This document shows positions 35,767-45,904 of a stretch of DNA of 64,000 nt, in pieces. The notes under the pieces are model-generated. The model saw nothing but the letters and a program-made list of their open reading frames with translations. It did not search any database and was not told where the DNA came from. Each line of letters begins with the position of its first letter. Within the stretch, counting starts at the first letter, position 1. The DNA comes from Mesorhizobium sp. L-2-11 (GTDB taxonomy: Bacteria > Pseudomonadota > Alphaproteobacteria > Rhizobiales > Rhizobiaceae): the NCBI RefSeq assembly GCF_016756595.1, contig NZ_AP023257.1, positions 3,612,001 to 3,676,000 on the forward strand, written 5' to 3'. A program made the translations under genes and the position numbers.

Positions 35767-36774
35767 CTAACCAGGCGCCGCTTGCGCCATTCGCGAGTCT
35801 CGACGCTGTAGGAAGTCACTGATTGGTCGCTCAACCACGAGATGGAAAGTAATCCCGGCTCCAGTTGCCGCAGCGATCGCGCAAATGAGCGCGATCGACG
35901 GAGAAAGTTCTGGATACAGCTTTGAGAGCAGCTTGTTGGTTCCGATGAGCGTTGGATAGTGAACCAGGTACAAGGAGTAGGACGCCGCGCCCAACAGCAG
36001 CAATGGCTTTGGCCATGAAGTGGGCGATTTCAGGTCCATGCTGCAAAGACCGACAATGATCACCATGCTGGAGACGGCGTAGCACAAGTGGCGAGCCACC
36101 TCGCCGAGATGCTGTTCGGCAACGGCACAAGCAGCAAAGAGGCACACTCCACCTGCCGCGATAGCGACGCCATAGCGAAGGTTTAAGCCCCTCGATTGGA
36201 GCGCGGCCGCCATACCCATGGCGAAATGAGCAGGATAGGGCGCGAAAATGAAGGAGTTCGCGTCGGGAAAGGCCATGGCGCCCAACAGCCAGCCAGCCAT
36301 TAAGACGATTCCGGCTATCGGCGCGAATATCAAGATGCCGAACAGGGTATAGAAAAGCATCTCGTAGCAAAGTGTCCACGCGACGCCGAGAATCTGCCCG
36401 TCTGGATTGGGGAATAACAAGATCGCGCGGAACAGAGACGACGCCTCCAATTCGCTGCCAGTTCCCGCTTCCGGCATCACGGCAAAAATCGAAATCACAC
36501 AGGCCAGGGCGACCCAATAGGTCGGATAGATTCTGCGCAAACGCCTCATCGTATAGTTTGCTAGCCTGGACTTGTACCCGATGTCGCGGCTGTGCACCCA
36601 CCAAATGATGAAACCTGACAGGACGAAGAAGAAGTCGACCCCTGCCTTGCCAAAGAGCAGCGCGCCATTCGTGATGGGCGCGCCGAAATATTTGGTGACG
36701 GCGAGTTCCGAATGCAGCAGAACAACCAAGACCGCTGCGGCTCCGCGCCCCACCTGAATGCTGTCAAGTCGCAT
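35767..36774 (-). CDS. Acyltransferase 3 family membrane protein
   Basis: About 335 residues from ATG 36774, of the OafA/ExoZ-type acyltransferase 3 family, which moves acetyl or other acyl groups to cell-surface or exported sugars. Seen: MRLDSIQVGRGAAAVLVVLL with His in LLHSELAV, GVDFFFVLSGFIIWWVHSRD, the conserved YTMRRLRRIYPTYW and about ten membrane spans; the C-terminus has YSLYLVHYPTL and ERPISDFL. Its codon use is less GC-biased than that of neighbours, hinting at transfer. An earlier start (36861) would add 29 unlikely residues. Confidence 0.88.
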   Translation of the reverse strand: MRLDSIQVGRGAAAVLVVLLHSELAVTKYFGAPITNGALLFGKAGVDFFFVLSGFIIWWVHSRDIGYKSRLANYTMRRLRRIYPTYWVALACVISIFAVMPEAGTGSELEASSLFRAILLFPNPDGQILGVAWTLCYEMLFYTLFGILIFAPIAGIVLMAGWLLGAMAFPDANSFIFAPYPAHFAMGMAAALQSRGLNLRYGVAIAAGGVCLFAACAVAEQHLGEVARHLCYAVSSMVIIVGLCSMDLKSPTSWPKPLLLLGAASYSLYLVHYPTLIGTNKLLSKLYPELSPSIALICAIAAATGAGITFHLVVERPISDFLQRRDSRMAQAAPG

Positions 36775-37081
36775 TTCCTTGAGCCCCCAGATGCCCTTTT
36801 GGGGGCACGATAAGCGCTGGCAACGCCGAACAGTCAAACCCGCAATTTCCGCACCCTGCAATTAACGATTGTGCCCGACGTCTATTCTGCCGGCAACCAC
36901 AGGAGGTTTTCGGCATGGCAAAAGGCAAGGCACAGGATCTGTCTCGTTCGAAGGCGGCGACCGGGATTTGCAAGCAAAGATTGATCTGCCGCGACAAACG
37001 CGACCGGCAATAGCCGGATGGTGCCAACATCGGAACAGGTTCTCATAAGGTTCGTGTGCTGAGACATCCGGAAAATCTCGA
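36775..37081. other. Gap between acyltransferase and dprA
   Basis: 307 bp without a supported gene. A frame here that would extend the acyltransferase N-terminally lacks a ribosome site. The base composition changes from AT-richer to GC-rich near 37050, at the dprA end. Confidence 0.35.
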
Positions 37082-38206
37082 TCACACCAGCGAGACATTG
37101 CCGCCGGCGTGGCGCTCCAGCCGGCCGGCGAGGTCGAGTTCCAGCAGCACCATGAAAACTTGGGCGGGATGCAGGCCGGTGTGACGGATGATTTCGTCGA
37201 CCGCCACCGGCGTCGGGCCGAGCGCTTCGATGACGCGGGCGCGGTCGTCTTCGCCGGGTGGCGGCGTTGCCGAAAAGTCGGGCGGCTCTTCGAGCAGCGG
37301 CGTCCTTGGCGCCAGTGCGCCGACCAGCGGCGCGATCGCACCGGTAATGTCCGATGCTTCGGTGACCAGGGTGGCGCCGTCTTTGAGCAAGGCGTTGGCG
37401 CCGGCGGCGCGCGGATCGAGCGGCGAGCCGGGGACGGCGAAGACCAGCCGGCCCATCTCGCCGGCAAGCCTGGCGCTGATCAGCGAGCCGGAACGTAGCG
37501 CCGCCTCGACCACGACCAGCCCCAATGCCGCACCGGCGACAAGGCGGTTGCGGCGCGGAAAATCCTGGGCGCGCGGCTGCCAGCCGAACGGCATCTCTGA
37601 AATGATGGCGCCGCCGCGCTCGGCAATCTCGTTGCATAGGCCGGCATTCTCGGGCGGGTAGGGCAGGTCGAGGCCGCCGGCCAGCACACCGATCGTGCCT
37701 GACGCAAGGCTGCCCTGATGGGCTGCCGTGTCGATGCCGCGCGCCAGGCCGGAGACGATGCCGAAGCCGTCGCGGCCGAGTTCGGCGGCGAGCGTCCGCG
37801 CCATCTTGATGCCGGCCAGCGAGGCGTTGCGGGCGCCGACTATGGCGACCGCCGGCAGCCGGAACACCGCGCCTTCGCCCTTGACCGCGAGCAGCGGCGG
37901 CGGATGGTCCATGCTTTTCATCAGCGGCGGATAGTCGGCCTCGCCAATGCCGACGAAGCGGGCGCCGGCGCGCCGGGCAGTCTCCAGTTCCGCCTCGGCC
38001 TCGGCCATCGTCGGAATGCCGACGACTTTTCTGGCGCCGCCCGAAACCATCAGCTCGGGCAGCATCTCGAGCGCCGTCTCGGCCGAGCCAAATCGGTTGA
38101 TCAGGTCGCGAAAGGTAGCCGGGCCGACATTCGGCGTACGGATCAAACGAAGCCAGCTCAACCGCTGCCGGTCGCTGAGCCGCGTCCCGGCGGCGCGCTG
38201 GCTCAC
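37082..38206 (-). CDS. dprA: DNA-processing protein DprA
   Basis: DprA binds incoming single-stranded DNA and loads RecA during natural transformation; it is also kept in many species not known to be competent. The 374 residues have an N-terminal SAM-like part, then the Rossmann-like core [56 protein letters not shown] and PRRNRLVAG, and a C-terminal winged helix ([20 protein letters not shown]). It overlaps plsY by 4 bp. Confidence 0.95.
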   Translation of the reverse strand: MSQRAAGTRLSDRQRLSWLRLIRTPNVGPATFRDLINRFGSAETALEMLPELMVSGGARKVVGIPTMAEAEAELETARRAGARFVGIGEADYPPLMKSMDHPPPLLAVKGEGAVFRLPAVAIVGARNASLAGIKMARTLAAELGRDGFGIVSGLARGIDTAAHQGSLASGTIGVLAGGLDLPYPPENAGLCNEIAERGGAIISEMPFGWQPRAQDFPRRNRLVAGAALGLVVVEAALRSGSLISARLAGEMGRLVFAVPGSPLDPRAAGANALLKDGATLVTEASDITGAIAPLVGALAPRTPLLEEPPDFSATPPPGEDDRARVIEALGPTPVAVDEIIRHTGLHPAQVFMVLLELDLAGRLERHAGGNVSLV

Positions 38207-38790
38207 TCCTTGGCCCCGATCTTGTTCTCGGTGCCGGCCAGCAGCCGGGTAATGTTGGCCCGGTGTTTTACGAAGACGATGAGACTCATCAGCGCGAACA
38301 GCCCGGCAATCTCAGGCGTGCTGAGGACATAGAGCGCGATCGGAACGACGATTGCTGCCGTCAGCGCCGCCAGCGAGGAATAGCGGAACAGGAAAGCCAT
38401 GGCCAGCCAGACGAGGGCGAAGATCAGCGCCACCTGCCAGGCAAGCGCGATCAGCACGCCGAGATAGGTGGCGACCCCCTTGCCGCCCTTGAAACCGAGC
38501 CAGACCGGGAAGAGATGTCCGAGAAAGGCGCCGAGGCCGGCCCAGAGCCCGAGCTCCGGGGCAAAATAACCGGCGATCAGCACCGCCGCCGTGCCTTTCA
38601 GCGCGTCGAGCAGCAGCGTGGCGGCGGCCAGGCCCTTGTTGCCGGTGCGCAGCACATTGGTGGCGCCGATATTGCCGGAGCCGATGTTGCGGACGTCGCC
38701 AAGGCCGGCAGCACGGGTGATCAGAAGGCCGAACGGGATCGAGCCGAGCAGATAGCCGAACACCAGCGCCAAGACGATGCCGTAAGCCAT
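38203..38790 (-). CDS. plsY: Glycerol-3-phosphate acyltransferase PlsY
   Basis: PlsY acylates glycerol-3-phosphate from acyl phosphate, the first step of membrane phospholipid synthesis. The 195-residue inner-membrane protein has five predicted helices and the three family motifs: [25 protein letters not shown] and [19 protein letters not shown]. It sits between pyrC' and dprA, with a 4-bp overlap to the latter, an arrangement I recall from other rhizobia. Confidence 0.96.
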   Translation of the reverse strand: MAYGIVLALVFGYLLGSIPFGLLITRAAGLGDVRNIGSGNIGATNVLRTGNKGLAAATLLLDALKGTAAVLIAGYFAPELGLWAGLGAFLGHLFPVWLGFKGGKGVATYLGVLIALAWQVALIFALVWLAMAFLFRYSSLAALTAAIVVPIALYVLSTPEIAGLFALMSLIVFVKHRANITRLLAGTENKIGAKE

Positions 38791-38808
38791 TGTTCCCCCA
38801 GCTAGCCT

Positions 38809-40095
38809 CTAGGCCGAAAACACTGTGCGGCCCGCAACCATCGTTTGCAAGACCTTGCCCTGCAGCCGCGCGCCTTCGAAACAGGTGTTTTTCGAGCGCG
38901 AACGGATGCCGCTTTCGCTGACGATCCATGGCTCGTCGAGATCGACCAGCGCTAGATCGGCGACCGCACCCGGCTTCAGCGTGCCGCCGGACAGGCCGAA
39001 CAGTCTTGCCGGGGCAGTGGACAAGGTCTCAACCAACCTGAGCAGCGTCATATCGCCATTGTGATAGAGCCGCAGCGCCGCGCCGAGCAGCGTTTCCAGT
39101 CCGATGGCACCGGCCGCGGCGTCGGCGAAAGGCAGGCGCTTGGTGTCGACGTCCTGCGGGTCGTGCGACGATACGATGATGTCGATCGTGCCGTCCTTGA
39201 CCGCTTCGATCATCGCCAGCCGGTCTTCCTCGGCGCGCAGCGGCGGCGTCAGCCGGAAGAAGGTGCGGTATTCGCCGACATCGTTCTCATTGAGCGACAG
39301 ATTGTGGATCGAGACGCCTGCTGTGACGTTGGCGCCGTCGGCCTTGGCCCTCGTTACCGCGTTTGCCGCCATGGCAGTCGAAATCTTGGCCGCGTGATAG
39401 GCGCCGCCGGTCAGCCGCGCCAGCGCAAGATCGCGCTCCAGAGGAATGGACTCGGCCTCGCGCGGAATGCCGGCAAGGCCGAGCCAGCTGGCATAGAGGC
39501 CTTCGTTCATGACGCCTGATGAAGCGAGGTCGGCGTCTTGGGTTTCATGCGCGATCACGCCGCCGAAATCGCGCGCATAGGTCAGCGCACGGCGCATCAC
39601 CAGTGCGCTCGATATGGTGTGCCGCCCGTCAGTGAAGGCGATCGCGCCGGCCTCGCGCAGCAGGCCGAATTCGGTCATCTCGCGGCCTTCGAGGCCTTTG
39701 GTGATCGCCGCCGCCGGAAAGATATTGACGACGGCCGTGTCCTTGGCGGTGCGCAGCACGAATTCGACCAGCGCGACATTGTCGATCACCGGGTCGGTGT
39801 CGGGCATCATGACGATGGAAGTGACGCCGCCGGCGGCCGCCGCCACGCTGGCCGAGGCGATGGTCTCGCGGTGCTCGCCGCCCGGTTCGCCGATGAAGAC
39901 GCGCGCATCGATCAGGCCGGGAATGATTGTTTTGCCGGCGCAGTCGATGACGGTAGCATCCTGCGCGGCGCCCTGGTTCAAGGCCGCCTTGCCGGCGGCG
40001 ACGATCTTGCGGCCCTCGACAATGACCGTGCCGACCTCGTCGATGCCGCGCGACGGATCGACAATGCGGGCCCGGCTGAACACCGTTGTGCTCAT
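38809..40095 (-). CDS. pyrC: Dihydroorotase-like protein, probably inactive PyrC' subunit
   Basis: A 428-residue amidohydrolase of the dihydroorotase family. The enzyme's metal ligands are missing: the HxH of PGLIDxHxH reads ARVF (Arg65, Phe67), the later metal His of HVST is Lys in AAKIST, PHHL is IHNL, and TDHAPH is SSHDPQ (Ser310 for Asp). It overlaps pyrB by 4 bp. In Pseudomonas such a PyrC' pseudo-enzyme holds the aspartate transcarbamoylase complex together; the same is likely here, with the active dihydroorotase elsewhere. The gene symbol should be read as pyrC'. Confidence 0.88.
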   Translation of the reverse strand: MSTTVFSRARIVDPSRGIDEVGTVIVEGRKIVAAGKAALNQGAAQDATVIDCAGKTIIPGLIDARVFIGEPGGEHRETIASASVAAAAGGVTSIVMMPDTDPVIDNVALVEFVLRTAKDTAVVNIFPAAAITKGLEGREMTEFGLLREAGAIAFTDGRHTISSALVMRRALTYARDFGGVIAHETQDADLASSGVMNEGLYASWLGLAGIPREAESIPLERDLALARLTGGAYHAAKISTAMAANAVTRAKADGANVTAGVSIHNLSLNENDVGEYRTFFRLTPPLRAEEDRLAMIEAVKDGTIDIIVSSHDPQDVDTKRLPFADAAAGAIGLETLLGAALRLYHNGDMTLLRLVETLSTAPARLFGLSGGTLKPGAVADLALVDLDEPWIVSESGIRSRSKNTCFEGARLQGKVLQTMVAGRTVFSA

Positions 40096-41054
40096 CGGGC
40101 AGCTTCGCGGTTGCGACGGGGATCGAGCAGCGCTTCCATCACCGCCATGCGCACGGCGACACCCATCTCCACCTGTTCCTGGATGACGCTCTGCGGACCG
40201 TCGGCGATTTCCGAGGCGATCTCGACGCCGCGGTTCATCGGGCCGGGATGCATGACCAGAGCGCCGTCCTTGGCCGCCTTCAGTTTTTCGGCGTCGAGGC
40301 CGAAATAGTGGAAATACTCACGCACCGAAGGTACGAAGGCGCCTTCCATCCGCTCGCGCTGCAGCCGCAGCATCATCACCACATCCGCGTCCTTGATCCC
40401 TTCGGCCATCGAACGGGTGACGATCACGCCCATTTTCTCGATGCCGGCGGGCAAAAGCGTCGATGGCGCCACGACGCGCACCTGCGCGCCGAGCGCATTG
40501 AGCAGCATGATGTTGGAACGCGCCACGCGCGAATGCAGGATGTCGCCGCAGATCGCCACGATCAGCTTCGACAGCGGGCCCCTGGCGCGGCGGATGGTCA
40601 GCGCGTCGAGCAGCGCCTGCGTCGGGTGCTCATGGGCGCCGTCGCCGGCATTGATCACCGAGCAGCCGACCTTTTGCGCCAGCAGCGCGGCGGCACCCGC
40701 CGACTGGTGGCGGATGATCAGGATGTCGGGGTGCATGGCGTTCAGCGTCATCGCCGTGTCGATCAACGTCTCGCCCTTCTTCACCGAAGAACTGGCCACC
40801 GACATGTTCATGACGTCGGCGCCGAGCCGTTTTCCGGCCAGTTCGAACGACGATTGCGTCCGGGTCGAAGCTTCGTAGAAGAGGTTGATCTGGGTGCGGC
40901 CACGCAGCGTCGAGGCCTTCTTCTCCGACTGCCGCGAGATCGCCACCGACCGGTCCGCCCTGTCCAGCAAAAGCTCGATATCGGCAGGGGAAAGATCGCG
41001 GATGCCCAGAAGATGGCGGTGGGGATAGAGTGGCAGGGACGAAGCGTCGGTCAT
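40092..41054 (-). CDS. pyrB: Aspartate carbamoyltransferase catalytic subunit
   Basis: PyrB joins carbamoyl phosphate to aspartate, the first committed step of pyrimidine synthesis. The 320 residues show the carbamoyl phosphate site [44 protein letters not shown], and [14 protein letters not shown]. The usual STRTR has Gln for the last Arg (STRTQ). No pyrI is nearby, consistent with a PyrB-PyrC' holoenzyme. The promoter is likely within 41055-41214. Confidence 0.96.
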   Translation of the reverse strand: MTDASSLPLYPHRHLLGIRDLSPADIELLLDRADRSVAISRQSEKKASTLRGRTQINLFYEASTRTQSSFELAGKRLGADVMNMSVASSSVKKGETLIDTAMTLNAMHPDILIIRHQSAGAAALLAQKVGCSVINAGDGAHEHPTQALLDALTIRRARGPLSKLIVAICGDILHSRVARSNIMLLNALGAQVRVVAPSTLLPAGIEKMGVIVTRSMAEGIKDADVVMMLRLQRERMEGAFVPSVREYFHYFGLDAEKLKAAKDGALVMHPGPMNRGVEIASEIADGPQSVIQEQVEMGVAVRMAVMEALLDPRRNREAAR

Positions 41055-41214
41055 CTCAAGGCGCTGCTATAGGGTGGAGGACCTTTGGCTGCAAGCACCA
41101 GCTTTGCATTGCGGCCTTTCTCCCCGGTATTTTCGTCGCGTTCGTTGCGCGGCTTGGGCTATATCTAGCTGATGGCTTCGGATTCGTGGCCTTGTGTGAC
41201 GATAAGGACAGTGT

Positions 41215-42843
41215 GTGACCGACGACGTGACGAACCAGCCGCCGCCGCTGGCAGGCGGCAACGCCTGGCGGGGCGATCCGTTGCTGATCCAGCTTGCCGA
41301 GCGTTTTTCCGATCCGGTGCGCAAGGATATCGATGGGCTTGGCCGTTTCGTGCTGACGCAGGAGGCGCAGGAACTGGCTCGCCTCGCCAATGTCGAGACG
41401 CCGAAGCTCAGGACCCATGACCGCCAGGGCCGGCGCATCGATCTGGTCGAGTTCCATCCAGCCTATCATGCGCTGATGCGCCGGTCGGTGGCGAATGGGC
41501 TGCATTCGTCGGTCTGGGAAAATGGCGATGCCGAGATCGGCCGCCGCCATCAGGTGCGCGCCGCCCGTTTCTACCTGACGGCGCAGCTCGAAACCGGGCA
41601 TCTCTGTCCCATCACCATGACCAGCGCCTCGCTGGCAGCGCTGATGGCAAGCCCCAAACTGTTTCGCGAATGGGCGCCACGGGTGACGACACGCAAATAC
41701 GACCAGAGCCAGAAGCCGCCGGTCGAAAAGGGCGGGCTGACGCTCGGCATGGGCATGACTGAGAAGCAGGGCGGCACCGACGTCCGCGCCAACGTCACCA
41801 GGGCCGAGCGCGCCGGAAGCAGCTTCTATCGGCTGACCGGCCACAAATGGTTCATGTCGGCGCCGATGTCGGATGCGTTCCTGGTGCTTGGACAGGCGCC
41901 GGAAGGGCTTTCGTGCTTTCTCGTTCCCCGCATTCTCGGCGATGGCTCGGGCAACGGCTTCCGCTTCCAGCGGCTGAAGGACAAGCTTGGCAACCGCTCC
42001 AACGCCTCGTCCGAAGTCGAGTTCGTCAATGCCATCGGCGAGATGGTCGGCGAGCCCGGGGCAGGCGTCAAGACGATCATGGATATGGTGACGCTGACCC
42101 GGCTCGACTGCGCGATCGCCTCGTCGGCGATCATGCGAGCCGGGCTGGCCGAAGCCGTCCACCACAGCCGTCACCGCCAGGTGTTTGGAACAAATCTGAT
42201 CGAGCAGCCGCTGATGCAGCGCGTGCTGGCCGACATGGCGCTCGACGTCGCCGCCGCCACCGCGCTGTCATTCCGACTGGCGCGCTCCTTCGACGAGGCG
42301 GCGGGCGACCGCGGCGAGGCGGCCTTCGCCCGCGCCATGACGCCGGTGGTCAAATACTGGGTCTGCAAGATCGCGCCGCCGCTGCTCTATGAGGCGATGG
42401 AGTGCCTCGGCGGCAATGGCTATGTCGAGGAGGCGCCGCTCGCCCGCTACTATCGCGAGGCTCCGGTCAACGCGATCTGGGAGGGATCCGGCAACGTCAT
42501 GGCGCTGGACGTGCTGCGCGTGCTGGGCCGCGCACCCGGCCTGTTCGAGGAGGTGCTGGCCGGCATCGATCGCGATCTCGGCGCCGGCGGACGCGGCACC
42601 GTCGGTGTGCTCAAGGCAGCAATGCAGGTCGCGGCAACCGATGAGGGCTCGGCGCGTCTGCTCACCGAGCAACTGGCGCTGTCGGCGGCGGCGGCGGAGC
42701 TTCGCAGGCTGGGGGCAGGGCGGATCGCCGACGCCTTCGTCGAGACGCGCCTCGCCGGCCAGTGGCGCAACACCTATGGTATGCTCGACTCACGCCATGA
42801 CGCGCGTATGATCATCGATACTCTCTACCCACCGGTCACCTGA
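41215..42843 (+). CDS. aidB: AidB-like acyl-CoA dehydrogenase
   Basis: A 542-residue flavoprotein close in length and motifs to E. coli AidB (adaptive response to alkylation), which binds DNA and may destroy alkylating agents. Seen: LGMGMTEKQGGTDVRANVTR, TGHKWFMSAPMSDAFLVL, VKYWVCKIAPPLLYEAMECLGGNGYVEE and YREAPVNAIWEGSGNVMALD. The start is GTG 41215, with AAGGA 7 bp upstream. Isovaleryl-CoA-type activity cannot be excluded. Stands alone, divergent from pyrB. Confidence 0.88.
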   Translation: MTDDVTNQPPPLAGGNAWRGDPLLIQLAERFSDPVRKDIDGLGRFVLTQEAQELARLANVETPKLRTHDRQGRRIDLVEFHPAYHALMRRSVANGLHSSVWENGDAEIGRRHQVRAARFYLTAQLETGHLCPITMTSASLAALMASPKLFREWAPRVTTRKYDQSQKPPVEKGGLTLGMGMTEKQGGTDVRANVTRAERAGSSFYRLTGHKWFMSAPMSDAFLVLGQAPEGLSCFLVPRILGDGSGNGFRFQRLKDKLGNRSNASSEVEFVNAIGEMVGEPGAGVKTIMDMVTLTRLDCAIASSAIMRAGLAEAVHHSRHRQVFGTNLIEQPLMQRVLADMALDVAAATALSFRLARSFDEAAGDRGEAAFARAMTPVVKYWVCKIAPPLLYEAMECLGGNGYVEEAPLARYYREAPVNAIWEGSGNVMALDVLRVLGRAPGLFEEVLAGIDRDLGAGGRGTVGVLKAAMQVAATDEGSARLLTEQLALSAAAAELRRLGAGRIADAFVETRLAGQWRNTYGMLDSRHDARMIIDTLYPPVT

Positions 42844-42856
42844 GGTGCGCAGCGAG

Positions 42857-43282
42857 ATGCCAATGGCAGTCAATTTCAGCGAGCTTCTGGACGCGTTCGA
42901 ATTCGTGAACACCGGCGGAGCCGGCGAAAATGAGGCCTATCTGTGCAAGGAGACAGGCAAGATCTACTGGCATTCCGAATGGGCGGACGATGTTGAAGAA
43001 CTGCCTGACGACGTCGAGGACGACGAAAGATACATCGCCATCCCGGACAAGCGCGAACTCGATCTCAGCAAACCGCTGGTGCTGGCATTCGCGCGCCACC
43101 ACCTGCCCGACGATTTCGACAAGGTTCGAGAGATCTTCAGCCGGGCGGGTGCCTATGCCCGCTTCAAGGATCTTTTGGAGCACAGGGGCGCCGTTGATCG
43201 ATGGTACGACTTCGAGCAAAAAGCCACGGAAGAAGCGTTGAAGACCTGGTGCGCGGATAACGACATCAAGGTCAGCAGCTGA
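42857..43282 (+). CDS. UPF0158 family protein
   Basis: A 141-residue acidic soluble protein matching the UPF0158 pattern: NEAYLCKETGKIYWHSEW, ELPDDVEDDERYIAIPDKRE, and a C-terminal RFKDLLEHRGAVDRWYDFEQ. No catalytic motif is known. ATG 42857 is preferred; ATG 42863 and GTG 42845 are also in frame. It starts 14 bp after the AidB-like gene and may share its transcript. Confidence 0.75.
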   Translation: MPMAVNFSELLDAFEFVNTGGAGENEAYLCKETGKIYWHSEWADDVEELPDDVEDDERYIAIPDKRELDLSKPLVLAFARHHLPDDFDKVREIFSRAGAYARFKDLLEHRGAVDRWYDFEQKATEEALKTWCADNDIKVSS

Positions 43283-43471
43283 AGCTGAGGTATCAAGCGT
43301 CTGGTACGTCCTTACCACTTCCCGGCCGTTCCGAGAATTCTCCGCGATCACGAGCGTATCAGGCGAGATAACGTTCACCACCGCTGTGGATTGCCGTTAA
43401 CCTTAACAAATGGTTTCCATTGCGGCGGCAGGCCGCAAAGCCCACTGTCCTGTTACGGAAGCAGGAACGCT

Positions 43472-44041
43472 ATGCGGCATATATTGAGCTCCTTTCTGGC
43501 CTTGCACTGGGCGGTCGTTTTCGCCCTGCTGGCGTTCATCTGCATCGATGGGAATCGCGGTGTTGCGGCAGCGCTCGACGTGCTCGGCGTCGCCGTCCAG
43601 AACACCCGCTTCGGCGCCCTCGAAAACGCCGTCGTGGTGGCGCTGCTTGCCGTGGCGCTGCTGGTCGTCGCGGTGCTGTTCTGCTGGGCCTTTGTCGAGG
43701 CTCTGTTTAGCGACCCGAAGAATCCGGACGCGACCGATAGCGTCGTGCGGGTCGCCTTCATCTCCGCCTCCGGCGTGCTGTCGCTGATCGTCGTCGGCGG
43801 CGCCGCGCAAGGCATCAACGGGCTGTTCATGGCCGTCGCGGTGCAACTGGCGGCACTGCTGGCTTCCTATGTCGCCATGCTGGCAGAGCGGCGGTCGGCC
43901 CTGGCTGCAGCGGTTCCGGGCACCGGAGAAGTCAGTGCCGCCGCGCATATGATGGCGAAGGCGGCGGCGCCGGCGCTCTTGCGCATTTCCGGCCGGCTGG
44001 ACACCGAATTGAGGCCGGACACTTACTTGAGGGACCGCTGA
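43472..44041 (+). CDS. Hypothetical membrane protein
   Basis: A 189-residue protein with four hydrophobic helices: ILSSFLALHWAVVFALLAF, VVVALLAVALLVVAVLFCWA, VAFISASGVLSLIVVGGAA and GLFMAVAVQLAALLASYVAM, then an Ala-rich cytoplasmic tail. AGGA lies 5-8 bp before ATG 43472. Its stop overlaps the next ATG by 1 bp, so the two form a coupled pair. No family recognised. The 189 bp before it hold no gene. Confidence 0.65.
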   Translation: MRHILSSFLALHWAVVFALLAFICIDGNRGVAAALDVLGVAVQNTRFGALENAVVVALLAVALLVVAVLFCWAFVEALFSDPKNPDATDSVVRVAFISASGVLSLIVVGGAAQGINGLFMAVAVQLAALLASYVAMLAERRSALAAAVPGTGEVSAAAHMMAKAAAPALLRISGRLDTELRPDTYLRDR

Positions 44042-44352
44042 TGCGCACCTTGTTCGCGCTGTGGGCGGCGCCGCTCGCCCTGTTCTGGGGCTGGTTCTTC
44101 CTGTCCCTCAACGACATCAATTTCGGCTATGTCATGCTGAGCCGCCAATTGCATGACCTCGTCTTCCAGCTGTATGGCGAGATGCTTGGCATCGATCCGG
44201 CGCTCATTCCCGGCATGGTGGCGAAGGCCTGCATCGTCGACAGCCTGCTGCTCATGGCGTTCTGGGCATTTCGCCGCCGCCGCGTGATCGCTAGCTGGAT
44301 CAGGATAATGCGCGACCGCTATTTCGACCAGGCCTCGACGCCGAGCGCCTGA
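44041..44352 (+). CDS. Small membrane protein, DUF6105-like
   Basis: A 103-residue protein with two membrane helices (LFALWAAPLALFWGWFFLS and VDSLLLMAFWAF), separated by DLVFQLYGEMLGIDPALIPG and followed by a basic end, FRRRRVIASWIR. It begins on the last base of the preceding stop codon. I believe similar rhizobial proteins are labelled DUF6105, but the label is from memory. Function unknown. Confidence 0.65.
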   Translation: MRTLFALWAAPLALFWGWFFLSLNDINFGYVMLSRQLHDLVFQLYGEMLGIDPALIPGMVAKACIVDSLLLMAFWAFRRRRVIASWIRIMRDRYFDQASTPSA

Positions 44353-44440
44353 AGTCTGTTTGATAACTCGCTATGCCGAGGCGGATGATTTGGGTTTCGA
44401 GAACCGGAGCGGAGCCGACACCAGGTCGGTGAGCTTCGCG

Positions 44441-44543
44441 CATGACCCCGAAAATCGGAGTCGATTTTCGGAGAGGATCATGCGCAAAATTAAAAAGTGC
44501 TACAGCGTCCTTTGCGCGTCCGAAAGGACGCGTGGCGCTGTAG
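44441..44543. repeat. Composite double-hairpin repeat, copy 2
   Basis: First hairpin CCGAAAATCG (44448-44457) / CGATTTTCGG (44462-44471), closing with GGATCATGCG. Second: CTACAGCG (44500-44507) / CGCTGTAG (44536-44543) around CGCGTCC-GAAA-GGACGCG (44515-44532). Same order, spacing and conserved blocks (CATGACCCC, GGATCATGCG, AGCGTCC, GCGCGTCC) as at 18241-18340, with compensating changes in the stems. Confidence 0.7.
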
Positions 44544-44558
44544 TAGCGCAGAAAGCCG

Positions 44559-45050
44559 TCAGGTGTCCGGCAGAGTAGAGTTTGCAAGCAGACTTTGAAG
44601 CCGGTCGAGAACGCCCTGCAAAATAAAGGCCGCCGCGGCCGAATCGATCTTGCCGGCGCGTTTGCGGCGCGAAAAGTCCATCTCGATCAGCGTCCGCTCG
44701 GCCGCCACCGTCGACAGCCGCTCGTCCCACAAGACGAAGGGCAGGTCGGTCAAACCAGCCATGTTGCGGGCGAAGGCGCGGGATTTCTGGGCGCGCGGGC
44801 CTTCCGACCCGTCCATGTTGACCGGCAGGCCGAGCACCACGGCCCCGACATTCTCTTTCTCCAGCAAGTCGAGCAGCACTGTGGCATCCAGCGAGAATTT
44901 CCTGCGCATGATGACGGGACGCGGGTGGGCGAAGGCAAAGCCCCGGTCGGAAACCGCCACGCCGATCGTCTTGTCGCCAAGGTCGAGCCCGGCCAGCGTC
45001 TTGCCGCCGCCGAGCCGCGCCGGCAACTCCTCGATGGTGATGATGCTCAA
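44559..45050 (-). CDS. ruvX: Holliday junction resolvase-like protein RuvX (YqgF)
   Basis: A 163-residue RNase H-fold nuclease of the YqgF family, linked to pre-16S rRNA 5' processing and possibly junction resolution. Seen: [15 protein letters not shown] (first catalytic Asp), [36 protein letters not shown] (Glu) and [17 protein letters not shown] (Asp). TTG 45050 is chosen since AGGAAAG precedes it; another TTG at 45077 would add 9 residues. It is divergent from the UPF0173 gene. Confidence 0.92.
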   Translation of the reverse strand: MSIITIEELPARLGGGKTLAGLDLGDKTIGVAVSDRGFAFAHPRPVIMRRKFSLDATVLLDLLEKENVGAVVLGLPVNMDGSEGPRAQKSRAFARNMAGLTDLPFVLWDERLSTVAAERTLIEMDFSRRKRAGKIDSAAAAFILQGVLDRLQSLLANSTLPDT

Positions 45051-45150
45051 CGGCTTTCCTCGGACTTTACGCCGCAAAGGACGCTGTGGGACTTTAATTT
45101 CACTGCCGGCGTTCTATCCTTTGCCGAAGCAAAAATCGAGGAAGGCATTC

Positions 45151-45858
45151 ATGAAACTGACCTGGTACGGACATTCCGCATTTCGCGTCGAAACCGCCGA
45201 GGCGAAAATCCTCATCGATCCCTACCTGATCGGTAATCCGTCATGGACGGGCGGCTGGGAAGAGCCGGCGGAAGGGGTCACGCATGTTCTGTTGACCCAC
45301 GGCCACAGCGACCACATCAGCGGTGCGCTTGAAGTGCTTGGGAAAAGCGGCGCCATGCTGGTCGCCAATTTCGAGATCTGCATGTACCTGGTCGGCAAGG
45401 GCGTCAGCGACAAGAAGATCAATCCCGGCAATATTGGCGGCACTGTCGATTGCGGCGGCTTCACCACCACCTTCGTCCAGGCGCTGCATTCCTCGTCGTT
45501 CCCGGGCGACAAGGGCCAGAACACCTATCTCGGCAATCCCGGCGGCCTTGTCCTGCATTTCGAGGAAGACAAGACGCTCTATCATATGGGCGACACCGAC
45601 ATCTTTTCCGACATGGCGCTGATCAACGAACTGCATGAGCCGAAGATCGGCATCGTGCCGATCGGCGATCGCTTCACCATGGGCGGCGCGGTGGCAGCCC
45701 TTGCCTGCCGGCGCTTCTTTCAGTTCGAGACGGTCATCCCCAGTCACTTCGGCACATTTCCGATCATCGACCAGACCGCCGACAAGTTTGTCGCGGGGTT
45801 GGAGGGTTCCGGTGTGAAGGTGGCGTTGCCGGAGATCGGCGGGACAATCGCCTTATAG
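45151..45858 (+). CDS. Metal-dependent hydrolase, UPF0173 family
   Basis: A 235-residue metallo-beta-lactamase-fold hydrolase. Metal ligands are present: LLTHGHSDHISGAL (HxHxDH), HMGDTDIFSDM (Asp) and VIPSHFGTFPIIDQ (His). The N-terminus KLTWYGHSAFRVETAEAKIL is typical. GAGGAAGG precedes ATG 45151. Substrate unknown. In related genomes, as I recall, ruvX and this gene lie near gatC; here 12 kb of catabolic genes intervene. Confidence 0.92.
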   Translation: MKLTWYGHSAFRVETAEAKILIDPYLIGNPSWTGGWEEPAEGVTHVLLTHGHSDHISGALEVLGKSGAMLVANFEICMYLVGKGVSDKKINPGNIGGTVDCGGFTTTFVQALHSSSFPGDKGQNTYLGNPGGLVLHFEEDKTLYHMGDTDIFSDMALINELHEPKIGIVPIGDRFTMGGAVAALACRRFFQFETVIPSHFGTFPIIDQTADKFVAGLEGSGVKVALPEIGGTIAL

Positions 45859-45904
45859 AGCATGCACCTTGCAGAGCATGCCAAAGGCGCAAGCAATTTC
45901 CTTT

